A stretch of DNA of 64,000 bases from Streptomyces sp. CB00316 (GCF_001905595.1 NZ_LIXI01000002.1:1-64000), one strand, 5' to 3'. Numbered from the stretch's first letter, positions 30,948 to 44,450 are shown. A program made the numbers and translations. The notes: generated by a model from the letters alone, not told the origin.

Positions 30948-31571
30948 TCAGCCCGCGGCGCGCTCCTCCTCCGACGGGGGTGGGGTGGGGCGGCGCCGGG
31001 GCGGGAAGACCTCGGACGGCTTGGGCGCCGGGCGGGGGCCGGGGGCCGGCGAGCGGCCCGGGACGGGGGCGGCCGGGGCCTTGGGGCGGTCCGGCTCCCG
31101 GTCGGCCGCCCGGCCGCCGGGGAGGGCCAGCAGGCGGCTGCGGGGGCCGGGGGCCGACAGGGCGGCGGAGCGGCCGGCGAGCCGGGCGCGTACGGAGCGC
31201 TCGGCGAGGATCTGGCAGCGCTCCAGGAGGGCCGCGGCGAGCGGCTTCCCGCGCAGGGCGCGCAGGGCCGCCAGATCGTCCGGGCGGGGGTCGTAGCCGG
31301 CCGCCAGGGCGTCCTGGAGGAGCTCCAGATAGCCGGCGACGGAGCCGGGGAGGGCGGCGCGGTAGCGGGCGAGGTCGGCGAGGAGGAACGCTCGCAGCCG
31401 GCCCGCCTCCCCGACCGCCTCGTCCACGGAGCCCGCGAGCCGCAGGCAGTCCTGGACATCCTCGTCAGACAGGGGCATGGGGTGGAGGGCGATGGCAAGC
31501 GCACGTCGGAGCACCCGCAGCTCGTCCGCGCTGAACGCCATGCCGCCTCGTGAACCGTAGGGCGTGGGCAT
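30948..31571 (-). CDS. conserved helical protein with proline-rich tail, function unknown
   Basis: The 207-residue product has a helical first half (DELRVLRRALAIALHPMPLS, DVQDCLRLAGSVDEAV, RLRAFLLADLARYRAALPG). The disordered Arg/Pro-rich second half ends in PPPSEEERAAG. I recognise no motif. The ATG of MPTPYGSRGG at 31571 is the likely start; MAFSADE at 31541 is an alternative. The 154-bp region upstream, before coaX, is locally AT-rich and probably holds its promoter. Confidence 0.75.
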   Translation of the reverse strand: MPTPYGSRGGMAFSADELRVLRRALAIALHPMPLSDEDVQDCLRLAGSVDEAVGEAGRLRAFLLADLARYRAALPGSVAGYLELLQDALAAGYDPRPDDLAALRALRGKPLAAALLERCQILAERSVRARLAGRSAALSAPGPRSRLLALPGGRAADREPDRPKAPAAPVPGRSPAPGPRPAPKPSEVFPPRRRPTPPPSEEERAAG

Positions 31572-31725
31572 AACGCGACAATACGTGCTAAAGGGACAAA
31601 ATCCGTTTAACTGGTCGTCGGTGGCGCGGCGCCCGCGAACGTTGGCCGGAGGCCGCGCCGGCACTCCGTCGGCAGCCGTTCCCGCTGGTACGCCGCGCCC
31701 GCGCGGCCGGATCGTGCCGGATCGT

Positions 31726-32523
31726 CTACGACCGGGACACGTTCCGCTCGTAGACCAGACGCAGCCCGATGAGCGTCAGCCACGGCTCGTGCTCGTCGAT
31801 GACGGAGGACTCCCCCAACACCATCGGAGCAAGGCCGCCGGTCGCGATGACCGTGACGTCGTCCGGGTCGGCGGTCAGCTCCTTCTTCATCCGGGTCACC
31901 ACCCCGTCGACCTGGCCCGCGAAGCCGTAGACGATGCCGGACTGCATGGCCTCGACGGTGTTCTTGCCGATCACGCTGCGCGGCCGGGCGAGCTCGATCT
32001 TGCGGAGCTGGGCGCCCTTGACCCCGAGCGCCTCGACGGAGATCTCGATGCCGGGGGCGATGACCCCGCCCGCGTACTCCCCGCGCGCGGAGACCGCGTC
32101 GAAGGTGGTGGCGGTGCCGAAGTCGACGACGATCGCCGGGCCCCCGTACAGCTCCACGGCGGCGACCGCGTTGATGATGCGGTCCGCGCCGACCTCCTTG
32201 GGGTTGTCCATCAGGACCGGGACACCGGTCTTGACCCCGGGCTCCACCAGGACGGCGGGCACGTCACCGTAATAGCGGCGGGTGACCTCGCGCAGCTCGT
32301 GCAGGACGGACGGGACGGTCGCGCAGATCGCGATGCCCTCGATGCCGTCGCCCAACTCCATGCCGAGCAGCGGGTGCATGCCCATCAGGCCCTGGAGCAG
32401 GACCGCCAGCTCGTCGGCGGTGCGGCGGGCGTCGGTGGAGATCCGCCAGTGCTCGACGATCTCCTCGCCGTCGAAGAGGCCGAGGACCGTGTGCGTGTTG
32501 CCGACGTCGATGGTGAGCAGCAT
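31726..32523 (-). CDS. coaX: type III pantothenate kinase
   Basis: CoaX phosphorylates pantothenate, the first step from pantothenate to coenzyme A. The 265-residue protein has the ASKHA phosphate loop DVGNTHTVLGLF at the start and GADRIINAVAA and VVDFGTATTFD in the middle. It overlaps the nadC stop by one base (ATGA), so it belongs to the nadB-nadC unit. Length and motifs are complete. Confidence 0.95.
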   Translation of the reverse strand: MLLTIDVGNTHTVLGLFDGEEIVEHWRISTDARRTADELAVLLQGLMGMHPLLGMELGDGIEGIAICATVPSVLHELREVTRRYYGDVPAVLVEPGVKTGVPVLMDNPKEVGADRIINAVAAVELYGGPAIVVDFGTATTFDAVSARGEYAGGVIAPGIEISVEALGVKGAQLRKIELARPRSVIGKNTVEAMQSGIVYGFAGQVDGVVTRMKKELTADPDDVTVIATGGLAPMVLGESSVIDEHEPWLTLIGLRLVYERNVSRS

Positions 32524-33602
32524 CAGACGTCGGCCCCGTCACTGGTGGTGTCCGTGGCTGCGTCCGCGTCCGCGTCGCGGAAGTCCAGGCCGATGTCGAG
32601 GATCGGCGAGGAGTGGGTGAGCGCCCCGACGGCCAGGTAGTCGACGCCCGCGTCCGCGTAGGCGCGGGCCGAGTCGAGGGTGAGGCGACCGGAGGATTCG
32701 AGGATCGCGCGGCCGTCGACCAGGGCCACCGCCTCGGCCGTCCCAGCCGGGCTGAAGTTGTCCAGCAGGATCAGGTCGACGCCCGCGTCCAGCACCTCGC
32801 GGACCTGCTCCAGCGTGTCGACCTCGACCTCGATGGGCAGGTCGGGGAACTCGGCGCGGACCCGCTTGAACGCCTCCGCCACCCCGCCCGCCGCGATGAC
32901 GTGGTTGTCCTTGACCAGGGCCGCGTCGGAGAGGGACATCCGGTGGTTGACACCGCCGCCGCAGCGCACGGCGTACTTCTCCAGCGCGCGCAGGCCCGCC
33001 GTCGTCTTGCGGGTGTCGCGGACCTGGGCCTTGGAACCCTCCAGCACGTCCGCCCAGGCACGGGTGGCGGTGGCGATGCCGGAGAGGCGGCAGAGCAGGT
33101 TCAGCGCGCTGCGCTCGCCGGTCAACAGGTCGCGGGTGCGGGTGGTGACGGTGAGCAGCTTCTGGCCGGGGGCGACCCGCTCGCCGTCCTCGACGTGCCG
33201 CTCGACCTCGAACTCCTCGGTGCAGACGATCGACAGGACCGCCTCCGCGACCCGGAGCCCGGCCACGACCCCCGCCTCGCGGGCGGTGAAGTCACCGGTG
33301 ATCACGGCGTCCTCGGGGACGGTCGCCACGGTCGTGACGTCCACCCCGCCGTCGAGGTCCTCCTCGATCGCCACATGGGCGACGTCCTCGACCTGGACGG
33401 GGTCGAGACCCGCCTCGGCCAGGAGCAGGGCGAGCGCGGGGTCGAGCCCGCACTCCAGGGCGTCGGGGTCGAATCCGTCGTCACCGCCGCAGCCGCAGTC
33501 GTCGCCGCAACCCCCGGAGGGCGCGGCGGGTGCGGGCGCGCCGACCCGGATCAGCGGTACGTCCACAGGTGTGGGGCGCGGATTCTCTTCGGGCGTGGAC
33601 AC
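32523..33602 (-). CDS. nadC: nicotinate-nucleotide pyrophosphorylase (quinolinate phosphoribosyltransferase)
   Basis: NadC converts quinolinate and PRPP to nicotinate mononucleotide in NAD synthesis. The 359-residue protein has the RDTRKTTAGLRALEKYAVRCGGG and HRMSLSDAALVKDNH motifs and the LILLDNFS strand. It carries a roughly 55-residue N-terminal extension with clustered cysteines (GGCGDDCGCGG; Cys32, 36, 38, plus Cys51), absent from E. coli NadC. I chose the GTG at 33602. It overlaps coaX and follows nadB after 68 bp. Confidence 0.93.
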   Translation of the reverse strand: MSTPEENPRPTPVDVPLIRVGAPAPAAPSGGCGDDCGCGGDDGFDPDALECGLDPALALLLAEAGLDPVQVEDVAHVAIEEDLDGGVDVTTVATVPEDAVITGDFTAREAGVVAGLRVAEAVLSIVCTEEFEVERHVEDGERVAPGQKLLTVTTRTRDLLTGERSALNLLCRLSGIATATRAWADVLEGSKAQVRDTRKTTAGLRALEKYAVRCGGGVNHRMSLSDAALVKDNHVIAAGGVAEAFKRVRAEFPDLPIEVEVDTLEQVREVLDAGVDLILLDNFSPAGTAEAVALVDGRAILESSGRLTLDSARAYADAGVDYLAVGALTHSSPILDIGLDFRDADADAATDTTSDGADV

Positions 33603-33670
33603 GGTTGCGGCTCCTCGGGGCGTGGCGGGTGGTGCGGGTGCGGCTCGCGCCGCTGCTGTCAGCAGTCTGG

Positions 33671-35365
33671 TCAATCCACCGGGCGTACGGGCGGGAATGC
33701 GGCGGTCTCCGTACGGTGGACGACCGGGGTGCGGTCCGGGGCGATACGGACGACCAGGTGGGCGCGCCAGTGCGCGTCGTCGCGGTCGGGCCGGTCCTCG
33801 CGCCAGTGGCAGCCGCGGGTCTCCTCGCGCTCCCGGGCGGCGGCGACCAGGACCCGGGAGACCAGCAGCAGGTTGGTGACCTCCCAGGCGTCGACCCCGG
33901 GGACCGCGTCCTTCGGGTCGGCGGCTTCCACGTCGGCGGCGGCGCTGCGGTGCAGGGCCTCCAGCTCCTCGGCGGCGGCGGCCAGGGACGCGGCGGAGCG
34001 GAGGACTCCGGCGCCCCGGGTCATGATGCGCTGGATCGCCGTACGGGTCTCGGGGGCGAGCAGCGGGACGGGGACGTCGTCGCCCTCGCTCGCGGCCTCC
34101 GCCGGTTCGGTGCGCGGCAGGCGGGTCTCGGCGATGTCGGCGGCGATGCGCTCGGCGAAGACCAGGCCCTCCAGGAGGGAGTTCGACGCCAGCCGGTTCG
34201 CGCCGTGCACGCCCGTGCAGGCGACCTCACCGCAGGCGTACAGGCCGGGGACGGTCGTGCGGCCGCGCAGGTCGGTGCGGATGCCGCCGGAGGCGTAGTG
34301 CGCGGCCGGGGCGACCGGGACGGGCTCGGTGACCGGGTCGATGCCGTGGGCGCGGCAGGCGGCCAGGATGGTGGGGAAGCGCTGCTCCCACATCTGCGCG
34401 CCGAAGTGCCGGGCGTCCAGATACATGTGCTCGGTGCCGTGCTCGTGCATCTGGCGGGTGATGGCCTTGGCGACGATGTCGCGGGGGGCCAGCTCGGCCA
34501 GCTCGTGCTGCCCGAGCATGAAGCGGGTGCCGGTGGCGTCCACGAGGTGGGCGCCCTCGCCGCGTACCGCCTCGGAGACCAGCGGCTGCTGGCCCTCGGA
34601 GTCGGCGCCGAGGAAGAGGACGGTCGGGTGGAACTGGACGAACTCCAGGTCGGAGACCTCCGCCCCGGCCCGCAAAGCCAACGCCACGCCGTCCCCGGTG
34701 GAGACCGACGGGTTGGTGGTGGCGGAGAAGACCTGGCCCATGCCGCCGGTCGCGAGGACGACCGAGGGGGCCCGGACCGCGCCGACGCCGTCGTGCTGGC
34801 CCTCGCCCATGACGTGCAGGGAGACCCCTGCCGTACGGCCTTCGGCGTCGGTGAGCAGGTCCAGGACGAGCGCGTTCTCGATGGTGTGCAGGGCGGCCGA
34901 GCGGACCGCCTCGACCAGGGCCCGGGAGATCTCGGCGCCGGTCGCGTCGCCGCCCGCGTGGGCGATGCGGCGGCGGTGGTGGCCGCCCTCGCGGGTGAGC
35001 GCTATGTCGCCGCTGTCGGTGGTGTCGAACGTGGCGCCGGTGGTGATCAGGCGGCGTACGGCGTCGGGGCCCTCGGTGACCAGGGTCCGTACGGCCTCCT
35101 CGTCGCAGAGGCCCGCGCCCGCGACCAGGGTGTCGTCCAGGTGCTGCTCGGGGGTGTCGCCCTCGCCGAGAGCCGCGGCGATGCCGCCCTGGGCCCAGCG
35201 GGTCGATCCGTCGTCGAGCCGGGCCTTGGTGACGACCACGGTGTCCAGGCCGGCGGCCGCGCAGCGCAGGGCGGTGGTGAGACCGGCGACTCCGGAGCCG
35301 ACCACCACGACGTCCGCGTCGATGGCCCAGCCGGGGGCGGGGGCGGTCAGCCGTATTCCGGTCAC
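33671..35365 (-). CDS. nadB: L-aspartate oxidase
   Basis: NadB is a flavoprotein that oxidises aspartate to iminoaspartate, the first step of NAD synthesis. The 564-residue protein has the FAD loop [14 protein letters not shown] near residue 22. The active-site stretches [16 protein letters not shown] and [16 protein letters not shown] are present. The GTG start at 35365 overlaps the panC stop. The matching nadA is not in the window. Length is normal. Confidence 0.95.
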   Translation of the reverse strand: MTGIRLTAPAPGWAIDADVVVVGSGVAGLTTALRCAAAGLDTVVVTKARLDDGSTRWAQGGIAAALGEGDTPEQHLDDTLVAGAGLCDEEAVRTLVTEGPDAVRRLITTGATFDTTDSGDIALTREGGHHRRRIAHAGGDATGAEISRALVEAVRSAALHTIENALVLDLLTDAEGRTAGVSLHVMGEGQHDGVGAVRAPSVVLATGGMGQVFSATTNPSVSTGDGVALALRAGAEVSDLEFVQFHPTVLFLGADSEGQQPLVSEAVRGEGAHLVDATGTRFMLGQHELAELAPRDIVAKAITRQMHEHGTEHMYLDARHFGAQMWEQRFPTILAACRAHGIDPVTEPVPVAPAAHYASGGIRTDLRGRTTVPGLYACGEVACTGVHGANRLASNSLLEGLVFAERIAADIAETRLPRTEPAEAASEGDDVPVPLLAPETRTAIQRIMTRGAGVLRSAASLAAAAEELEALHRSAAADVEAADPKDAVPGVDAWEVTNLLLVSRVLVAAAREREETRGCHWREDRPDRDDAHWRAHLVVRIAPDRTPVVHRTETAAFPPVRPVD

Positions 35366-36432
35366 GTCAGGGCTCCGAAGGTGAGGGGGATGTTGTCGAT
35401 GAGGCGGGTGTCCCCGACCCGGGCGGCGACGGCGAGGATCGCCTCTCCGCTCTCGCGGTCGTCGGGGATCTCGGTGAAGTCCGCCGGGTCGACCAGGGCC
35501 AGGTAGTCCAGGACGAGCGGGTGGCTGTCCCGGGCGGCGGCCTCTTCCAGGATGGCGCGCGCGGTGGCCCGTACGGCGGCGGGCGCCCCGTTCGGCCGGG
35601 CCAGCGCCACGGCCTGGGCGTCGGCTGCGGCCCGGGCCTCGCCCAGCCGGTTGAGGCCGGCGGCCCGGTCGCCGCGGGGGGCGGTGGCCTTGGCGCGTTC
35701 GTGCAGGGCCTGCTGGGCGGCGAGGCGGTCCTGGGCCGCGAACAGGGCGCGGGGCAGGGCGAGGGCGGTGTGCCGCTCCTGCGGGGACAGGAACCGGTTG
35801 CGGCTGGAGAGCGCGAGGCCGTCGGGGTCGCGGACGGTGGGCACGCCGGTGATCCGGACGGGGAAGTTCAGGTCGCGGACCATGCGGGTGATCAGGGCGA
35901 GCTGCTGAGCGTCCTTCTGCCCGTAGAACGCCTCGTCGGGGCGGGTGAGGTGGAGGAGCTTGGCGACGACGGTGAGCATGCCGTCGAAGTGGCCGGGGCG
36001 GGAGGCCCCTTCGAGCCGCTCGCCCATGGGGCCCGCGGTGATCCGGACCTGGGGTTCGCCGCCGGGGTAGACCTCGTCCACGCCGGGGGCGAAGACCGCG
36101 GCGGCGCCCGCCGCGGCGGCGGTCTCCAGGTCGGCGTCCAGGGTGCGCGGGTAGCGGTCGAGGTCGGCCGCCTCGCCGAACTGGAGCGGGTTCACGAAGA
36201 CGGTGACCACGACCTGGCCGTCCGGACCCGCGGCCTCGCGGGCGGTGCGGATCAGGGTGGCGTGGCCCTCGTGGAGGGCGCCCATCGTCATGACGACGGC
36301 CCGCGCGGCCCCGGCGGGGCGAGGGAGCGCGTCGAGCTCGGCGGCGGTGCGGAGGAGGGCGGGGGTGGGGGTGCCCTGAGGCCCTGTGGTGCCCGTGTTG
36401 CCGGTCGGGGTGGAGCTGCCGGTCGTGGTCAT
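35362..36432 (-). CDS. panC: pantoate-beta-alanine ligase
   Basis: PanC joins pantoate and beta-alanine to make pantothenate. The 356-residue protein has the class motif [20 protein letters not shown], the FYGQKDAQQ strand and the KMSKS-like [10 protein letters not shown]. It is longer than most PanC proteins (about 280) because of an N-terminal extension and an Ala-rich C-terminal insertion. Its ATG overlaps the stop of the DUF2520 gene and its stop overlaps nadB. Confidence 0.94.
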   Translation of the reverse strand: MTTTGSSTPTGNTGTTGPQGTPTPALLRTAAELDALPRPAGAARAVVMTMGALHEGHATLIRTAREAAGPDGQVVVTVFVNPLQFGEAADLDRYPRTLDADLETAAAAGAAAVFAPGVDEVYPGGEPQVRITAGPMGERLEGASRPGHFDGMLTVVAKLLHLTRPDEAFYGQKDAQQLALITRMVRDLNFPVRITGVPTVRDPDGLALSSRNRFLSPQERHTALALPRALFAAQDRLAAQQALHERAKATAPRGDRAAGLNRLGEARAAADAQAVALARPNGAPAAVRATARAILEEAAARDSHPLVLDYLALVDPADFTEIPDDRESGEAILAVAARVGDTRLIDNIPLTFGALT

Positions 36433-37379
36433 CGGGTCTCCCCCGGTCCGATGGAGCCCGGGCGGCCTTCCTGGTCGGCCAGGGCGACGAGCAGGTCCTC
36501 CGCCAGCTCCGGCTTGAGCAGGCCGTGGGCCAGCGCCCGGTCGGCCGTGGCGCGGGCCATCGCGAGGTAGCCCCTGACCATCTGGGGGGCGTGCGCGCGC
36601 AGCTCGCCCACATGGGCGGCGACCGTGCCCGCGTCGCCCCGGGCCACCGGGCCGGTCAGCGCGGCGTCGCCGGAGCGCAGGGCGTTGTCCAGGGCGGCTC
36701 CCAGCAAGGGGCCGAGCATCCGGTCCGGGGCGGTGACCCCGGCCTTGGCCAGCAGCTCCATCGACTCGGCGACCAGGGTGACCAGGTGGTTCGCGCCGAG
36801 GGCCAGGGCCGCGTGGTAGAGCGGGCGGGACTCCTCGGCGATCCACTCCGGCTCGCCGCCCATCTCGATGACCAGCGCCTCGGCGGCCAGCCGCAGCTCC
36901 TCGGGGGCGGTGACCCCGAACGAGCAGCCCGCGAGCCGCTGGACGTCGACGGAGGTGCCGGTGAACGTCATCGCCGGGTGCAGCGCGAGCGGCAGGGCCC
37001 CGGCCCGCAGCGCGGGGTCCAGGACCCGGGCCCCGTACCGCCCGGAGGTGTGGACGAGGAGCTGTCCCGGCCGTACGGCACCGGTCTCGGCGAGCCCTTC
37101 GACCAGGCCGGGCAGCGCGTCGTCGGGGACGGTCAGCAGCACCAGCTCGGCGCGGGCCAGGACCTCGGCGGGCGTCACCACGGGCACGTCGGGGAGGAGG
37201 GTGGCCGCGCGGCGCCGGGACGCGTCGGAGACGCCCGAGACGGCCACCGGGCGGTGGCCGGCGAGCTGGAGCGCGGCGGCGAGTGCGGGGCCGACGCGGC
37301 CCGCTCCCACGACGCCGACGGTGAGGCGGGCGGGGCGGTCCCTCGCGTCGAGGGGTTCCTTCGGAGCTGTCGTATTCAC
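36429..37379 (-). CDS. DUF2520 Rossmann-fold oxidoreductase-like protein
   Basis: The 316-residue protein has an N-terminal NADP-type Rossmann fold ([18 protein letters not shown], about 22-39). The C-terminal all-helical DUF2520 domain includes [10 protein letters not shown] and [18 protein letters not shown]. It is the first gene of the panC-nadB-nadC-coaX run and overlaps panC. A reductase role in pantothenate synthesis, such as ketopantoate reduction, is suggested only by position. The GTG start at 37379 precedes a divergent promoter region. Confidence 0.85.
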   Translation of the reverse strand: MNTTAPKEPLDARDRPARLTVGVVGAGRVGPALAAALQLAGHRPVAVSGVSDASRRRAATLLPDVPVVTPAEVLARAELVLLTVPDDALPGLVEGLAETGAVRPGQLLVHTSGRYGARVLDPALRAGALPLALHPAMTFTGTSVDVQRLAGCSFGVTAPEELRLAAEALVIEMGGEPEWIAEESRPLYHAALALGANHLVTLVAESMELLAKAGVTAPDRMLGPLLGAALDNALRSGDAALTGPVARGDAGTVAAHVGELRAHAPQMVRGYLAMARATADRALAHGLLKPELAEDLLVALADQEGRPGSIGPGETR

Positions 37380-37547
37380 GCGGCGATGGCCTTCCGTTCC
37401 AGTCCGCGGGGGGTACCGGACGATTTCTCTGCATGCTACGCCAGCGTTTCGGCGAAGCCCGCCCGCCGCCCACAGCCTGTGGATAACTCCGCGGAGCGGG
37501 CGGGGCCGTGGGGGCGTGCCGTCCGTCGTCCGGGGGATGATCGTCCC

Positions 37548-38723
37548 ATGACAGCCATGGATGAGCAGGAGCAGCGGCGGCGCCGACTGGCCGCCTGGCG
37601 CGGGTCCCACCGGGTGCTGGCCCGCCGGTCCACGGACGGCACGGTGGCCGAGGGGATCGCGGCGCTGACGGCCGGTATCGGGGCCGGTTCCGGGGCCGGT
37701 TCCGTACACGATCCGGACGACGCGGTGGATGTGTACGGGGGCGGGGTCGTCGCCGACCTGGAGCGGCGGGTGGCCGGGCTGCTGGGGACGGAGGCGGCGG
37801 CGTTCTTCCCGACCGGGACCATGGCCCAGCAGGTGGCGCTGCGGTGCTGGGCCGGGCGTACGGGCAACGCGACGGTGGCGCTGCATCCGCTGGCCCACCC
37901 GGAGCTGCACGAGGAGGGGTCGCTGGGGGCGGTGAGCGGGCTGCGGACGGTGCACCTGACGTCGGCGGCCCGGATGCCGAGCGCGGAGGAGGTACGGGAC
38001 CACCCGGAGCCGTTCGGGACGCTGATGCTGGAGCTGCCGCTGCGGGACGCCGGGTTCGTACTGCCCGCGTGGGACGAGCTGGAGGCCGTCGTGGCGGCGG
38101 CCCGGGAGCGGGACGCGGTGGTCCATCTGGACGGGGCGCGGCTCTGGGAGTGCGGTCCGCACTTCGGGCGGGGCCTCCAGGAGATCGCGGCGCTCGCGGA
38201 CAGTGTGTACGTGTCCTTCTACAAGTCGCTGGACGGGCTGTCGGGGGCGGTGCTGGCGGGTCCGGACGCGCTGGTGGAGGAGGCGCGGGTGTGGCGCCAC
38301 CGGTACGGGGGCCAGCTCTTCCAGCAGTACCCGGCGGCGCTCTCCGCGCTGATCGGGCTGGACCGGGAACTGCCCCGGCTGCCGTCGTACGTGGCCCACG
38401 CGAAGGTGGTCGCCGGGGCGATGGCGGAGGGTTTCGCGGCGGCCGGGGTGCCGTGGTTCCGGGTGCATCCGGAGCCGCCGCACACGCACCAGTTCCAGGT
38501 GTGGCTGCCGTACGGGGCCGAGGTGCTGGACGAGGCGTCGTTGCGGCAGGCGGAGGAGACGGGGGTGACGTTGTTCCGGCGGTGGGGGGCGGGGGCGGCC
38601 GGGGCCGCCGGGTTGCCGCCGGGGGTGTCGGTCACCGAGGTGACGGTGGCGGGGGCCGGGCTCGAGTGGTCGGCGGGGGATGTGCGGGAGGCGGTGGGGG
38701 TGTTCGTGGGGCTGCTGGAGTAG
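37548..38723 (+). CDS. threonine aldolase/beta-eliminating lyase family protein
   Basis: The 391-residue PLP enzyme has the family's [19 protein letters not shown] start, the [13 protein letters not shown] helix, [11 protein letters not shown] and the Schiff-base lysine in [12 protein letters not shown]. Members cleave threonine or allo-threonine to glycine and acetaldehyde. The start ATG at 37548 is followed by another ATG three codons later. The gene is divergent from the DUF2520 gene. Exact substrate is not certain. Confidence 0.9.
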   Translation: MTAMDEQEQRRRRLAAWRGSHRVLARRSTDGTVAEGIAALTAGIGAGSGAGSVHDPDDAVDVYGGGVVADLERRVAGLLGTEAAAFFPTGTMAQQVALRCWAGRTGNATVALHPLAHPELHEEGSLGAVSGLRTVHLTSAARMPSAEEVRDHPEPFGTLMLELPLRDAGFVLPAWDELEAVVAAARERDAVVHLDGARLWECGPHFGRGLQEIAALADSVYVSFYKSLDGLSGAVLAGPDALVEEARVWRHRYGGQLFQQYPAALSALIGLDRELPRLPSYVAHAKVVAGAMAEGFAAAGVPWFRVHPEPPHTHQFQVWLPYGAEVLDEASLRQAEETGVTLFRRWGAGAAGAAGLPPGVSVTEVTVAGAGLEWSAGDVREAVGVFVGLLE

Positions 38724-38765
38724 GGGGCCTCGTGGAGGGGCCGGCCCCCTGGCGTCGGGGTTTCG

Positions 38766-38789
38766 TCCTCAAACGCCGGACGGGCTGGA
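38766..38789 (+). repeat. dispersed Streptomyces intergenic repeat, copy 4
   Basis: TCCTCAAACGCCGGACGGGC with a short extension lies 43 bp past the threonine-aldolase-like gene. It contains the stop codon of the small minus-strand gene at 38769, so that gene's tail is repeat-derived. Confidence 0.7.
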
Positions 38790-38969
38790 GTGGCCGGGCG
38801 GGCCGGGGTGGAGGCGGACGGGCTGATCCGGCGTCGGTGGGTGGGTCAGCCAGTGGTGGTACAGGTCGCGCAGGGTTCTGCGGTCGTGGCGGCCCGGCGG
38901 GGGCGGTGCAGGCTCGCCCAGGCGGGCCGCGCGGTAGGTGTCGAGCATGTGCTGCTGGATGGCGTCCAT
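38769..38969 (-). CDS. small conserved-looking protein, function unknown
   Basis: The 66-residue frame begins MDAIQQHMLDTYRAARLGEP, a helical start that resembles small Streptomyces proteins I have seen, and continues Pro/His-rich. The stop lies inside the dispersed repeat. GGAGG is present but only one base from the ATG, which weakens the case. It is divergent from the ArsR gene with a palindrome between them. Confidence 0.5.
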   Translation of the reverse strand: MDAIQQHMLDTYRAARLGEPAPPPPGRHDRRTLRDLYHHWLTHPPTPDQPVRLHPGPPGHSSPSGV

Positions 38970-39009
38970 GCCTCCAGCGTCCGCCCGTCACCGCAGGTCC
39001 GCGCGTTGA

Positions 39010-39026
39010 TTGACGGCCGCCGTCAA
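39010..39026. promoter_or_regulatory. operator-like palindrome between the ArsR gene and the small divergent gene
   Basis: TTGACGGCCGCCGTCAA has perfect 8-bp arms around one central base and lies 34 bp upstream of the ArsR-family start. ArsR repressors bind such palindromes next to their own genes, so this is a good candidate for self-control of both divergent genes. Confidence 0.55.
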
Positions 39027-39059
39027 ATGAGGCGACGCCCCGTGCCCGTACCCCGCACC

Positions 39060-40187
39060 ATGGGACGCGTGAGCGTGAACATAGACATCGCCGGCCTCCC
39101 CTCCGACCGCGTCGTTTTCGCGGTCTCCCCGCTCACCGAGCTGGGGGACGCGCTGCACGCGCTCTCCGAGCCCGGCCACCACCCCGGCGTGCACGGCTGG
39201 GCCACCGCGACCTCGGCGGCACTGGAGCCCGATCTCGCCGACCGGCTGCTGGAGGCGGAGTTCCTCTGGCGGCACACCTTCTCCGACATCTTCCTGCCGT
39301 ACGCCGGAGTGCGCGGCGGCGACGGCAGGCCCGGGGCGAACCTGGCCGAGGACCTGGACATACTGGACCGGCTGGACGACGAACGGTTCGTCACCTCGGC
39401 GCTGGAGTTCACCTGCGCCGGCCTGGTCGAGCCGGGCAACCCCTCTCCGCTGACGAACGCCGCGATGCGGGCCCGCGCCCTGGACATGGCGGCGGCGCGC
39501 GGCCCGCGGCAGGTGAAGTTCACCGAGCGGCTCCTGGCCGACCCCGTCCGCGTACGCGGCTGGATCCGGCGGCTCTTCGAGGACTGCGACCAGGCGTTCT
39601 TCGCGGACACCTGGCGCCGGGTCTCCGTCCAGCTGGCCGCCGACGCCCGGCACAAGACGGAGGTGCTGCGGCGCAAGGGCGTCCAGGAGGCGATGGGCGC
39701 GGTCTCCGCCGCACTGACCCTGGACGAGGAGGCGGGCCGACTCTCCGTCGACAAGCTGGCCGAGGCCCGGACCACCGCTGTCGACCCGGACGTCGGCACC
39801 GGCCTCACCCTCCTGCCCAGCAGCTTCGGCTGGCCGCACCTGATGGTGCTGCACGCCCCGGGCTGGCGGCCGGTGATCCAGTACCCGGTCCGCCTCCCCG
39901 ACCTGCCGGCCCCCGCCTCCGTCGAACTGCTCCAGCTCCGGATGGAGGCCCTGGCCCACCCGATGCGGATGCGCCTGTGCCGCAACCTCGCCCGCTCCGC
40001 GTACACCACCGGCGAACTGGCCGACGCCCACCGCATCACCGCGCCCGAGGTCTCCCGGCATCTGTCGGTGCTCAAGAAGGCGGGCCTGATCACGACGCGG
40101 CGCCGCGGCCGCTACGTACTGCACCAGCTGGACCTCACGGTCGTCGCCCGCATCGGCAGCGACTTCCTGGAGGGCGTGCTGAGGTAG
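39060..40187 (+). CDS. ArsR-family regulator with DUF5937-type N-terminal domain
   Basis: The 375-residue protein has a large N-terminal domain of about 270 residues (VSPLTELGDALHALSEPGHH, then LLEAEFLWRHTFSDIF). An ArsR winged helix follows at the C-terminus (LAHPMRMRLCRNLARSAYTT, APEVSRHLSVLKKAGLI). This is the DUF5937 arrangement. The metal cysteines of classic ArsR proteins are absent, so the signal is probably a small molecule. Start could be ATG 39060 or GTG 39069; neither has a ribosome site. No transporter gene is adjacent. Confidence 0.87.
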   Translation: MGRVSVNIDIAGLPSDRVVFAVSPLTELGDALHALSEPGHHPGVHGWATATSAALEPDLADRLLEAEFLWRHTFSDIFLPYAGVRGGDGRPGANLAEDLDILDRLDDERFVTSALEFTCAGLVEPGNPSPLTNAAMRARALDMAAARGPRQVKFTERLLADPVRVRGWIRRLFEDCDQAFFADTWRRVSVQLAADARHKTEVLRRKGVQEAMGAVSAALTLDEEAGRLSVDKLAEARTTAVDPDVGTGLTLLPSSFGWPHLMVLHAPGWRPVIQYPVRLPDLPAPASVELLQLRMEALAHPMRMRLCRNLARSAYTTGELADAHRITAPEVSRHLSVLKKAGLITTRRRGRYVLHQLDLTVVARIGSDFLEGVLR

Positions 40188-40201
40188 CCGGTGTCCGGGG
40201 C

Positions 40202-43239
<3,038 letters not shown>

Positions 43240-43278
43240 CCGCCCTGGCGCGGGGCCGGTCAGGGAATACTGGCCCCC

Positions 43279-44421
43279 ATGACGGAGACGACCATCGGCA
43301 TCGGCGGCGCGGCGGAGAGCACCGACATGGTGCTGAACATCGGCCCGCAGCACCCCTCCACCCACGGGGTGCTCCGGCTGCGGATCGTCCTGGACGGTGA
43401 ACGCGTCCAGCACGCCGAGCCGGTCATCGGCTATATGCACCGGGGCGCGGAGAAGCTCTTCGAAGCGCGCGACTACCGGCAGATCATCATGCTCGCCAAC
43501 CGCCACGACTGGCTCTCCGCGTTCTCGAACGAGCTGGGCGTCGTGATGGCCGTCGAGCGCATGCTCGGCATGGAGGTCCCCGAGCGCGCGGTCTGGACGC
43601 GGACGCTGCTCGCCGAGCTGAACCGGGTCCTCAACCACCTGATGTTCCTCGGCTCCTACCCGCTCGAACTCGGCGGCATCACCCCGGTCTTCCACGCCTT
43701 CCGGGAGCGCGAGGAGCTCCAGGCGGTGATGGAGGAGGTCTCCGGCGGCCGGATGCACTACATGTTCAACCGGGTCGGCGGCCTCAAGGAGGACGTCCCG
43801 GCGGGCTGGTCGGGCCGGGTCAGGGACGCCGTCGCCTCGGTCCGCTCCCGGATGGACATCTACGAGAACCTGGTCCTCGGCAACGAGATCTTCCGGGCCC
43901 GTACGCGCGATGTCGGCGTGCTCTCCGCCGAAGCCGTGCACGCGTACGGGGTGTCGGGGCCCATCGCACGCGCCTCGGGCGTCGCCTTCGACCTGCGGCG
44001 CGACGAGCCGTATCTCGCGTACGGGGAGCTCCAGGACACCCTGAAGGTGGTCACCCGGACCGAGGGCGACTGCCTGGCCCGCTTCGAGTGCCTGCTGGAG
44101 CAGACCCTCAACTCGCTGGACCTGGCGGACGCGTGCCTGGACCGGATGGCCGGCCTGGAGCCGGGGCCGGTCAACCAGCGACTGCCCAAGGTGCTGAAGG
44201 CGCCCGAGGGGCACACGTACGCCTGGACGGAGAACCCGCTCGGCCTCAACGGCTACTACCTGGTCTCCAAGGGCGAGAAGACCCCGTACCGGCTGAAGCT
44301 GCGCTCCGCTTCCTTCAACAACATCCAGACGCTCACCGAACTGCTGCCGGGGACGCTGGTCTCCGACATGGTGGCGATCCTGGGGTCGCTCTTCTTCGTC
44401 GTCGGGGACGTCGACAAGTAG
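43279..44421 (+). CDS. nuoD2: NADH-quinone oxidoreductase subunit D, second copy
   Basis: The 380-residue protein is a NuoD/49-kDa subunit: [15 protein letters not shown] (20-34), [12 protein letters not shown] (51-62, with Arg55), [13 protein letters not shown] and the C-terminal VVGDVDK. It is shorter than standard NuoD (about 440). The other nuo genes are not in this window, so it is an orphan copy. It could replace NuoD in a variant complex I or serve an NiFe-hydrogenase-like relative. The ATG has an AATACT hexamer just upstream and may be leaderless. Confidence 0.93.
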   Translation: MTETTIGIGGAAESTDMVLNIGPQHPSTHGVLRLRIVLDGERVQHAEPVIGYMHRGAEKLFEARDYRQIIMLANRHDWLSAFSNELGVVMAVERMLGMEVPERAVWTRTLLAELNRVLNHLMFLGSYPLELGGITPVFHAFREREELQAVMEEVSGGRMHYMFNRVGGLKEDVPAGWSGRVRDAVASVRSRMDIYENLVLGNEIFRARTRDVGVLSAEAVHAYGVSGPIARASGVAFDLRRDEPYLAYGELQDTLKVVTRTEGDCLARFECLLEQTLNSLDLADACLDRMAGLEPGPVNQRLPKVLKAPEGHTYAWTENPLGLNGYYLVSKGEKTPYRLKLRSASFNNIQTLTELLPGTLVSDMVAILGSLFFVVGDVDK

Positions 44422-44439
44422 CCGGACCTCGCAGTCCGG
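44422..44439. terminator. short hairpin between convergent genes
   Basis: CCGGAC pairs with GTCCGG around CTCGCA immediately after the nuoD2 stop, in the 29-bp gap before the end of the next gene. Short, but its position suits a shared terminator. Confidence 0.4.
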
Positions 44440-44450
44440 TCGCGGAGCCG

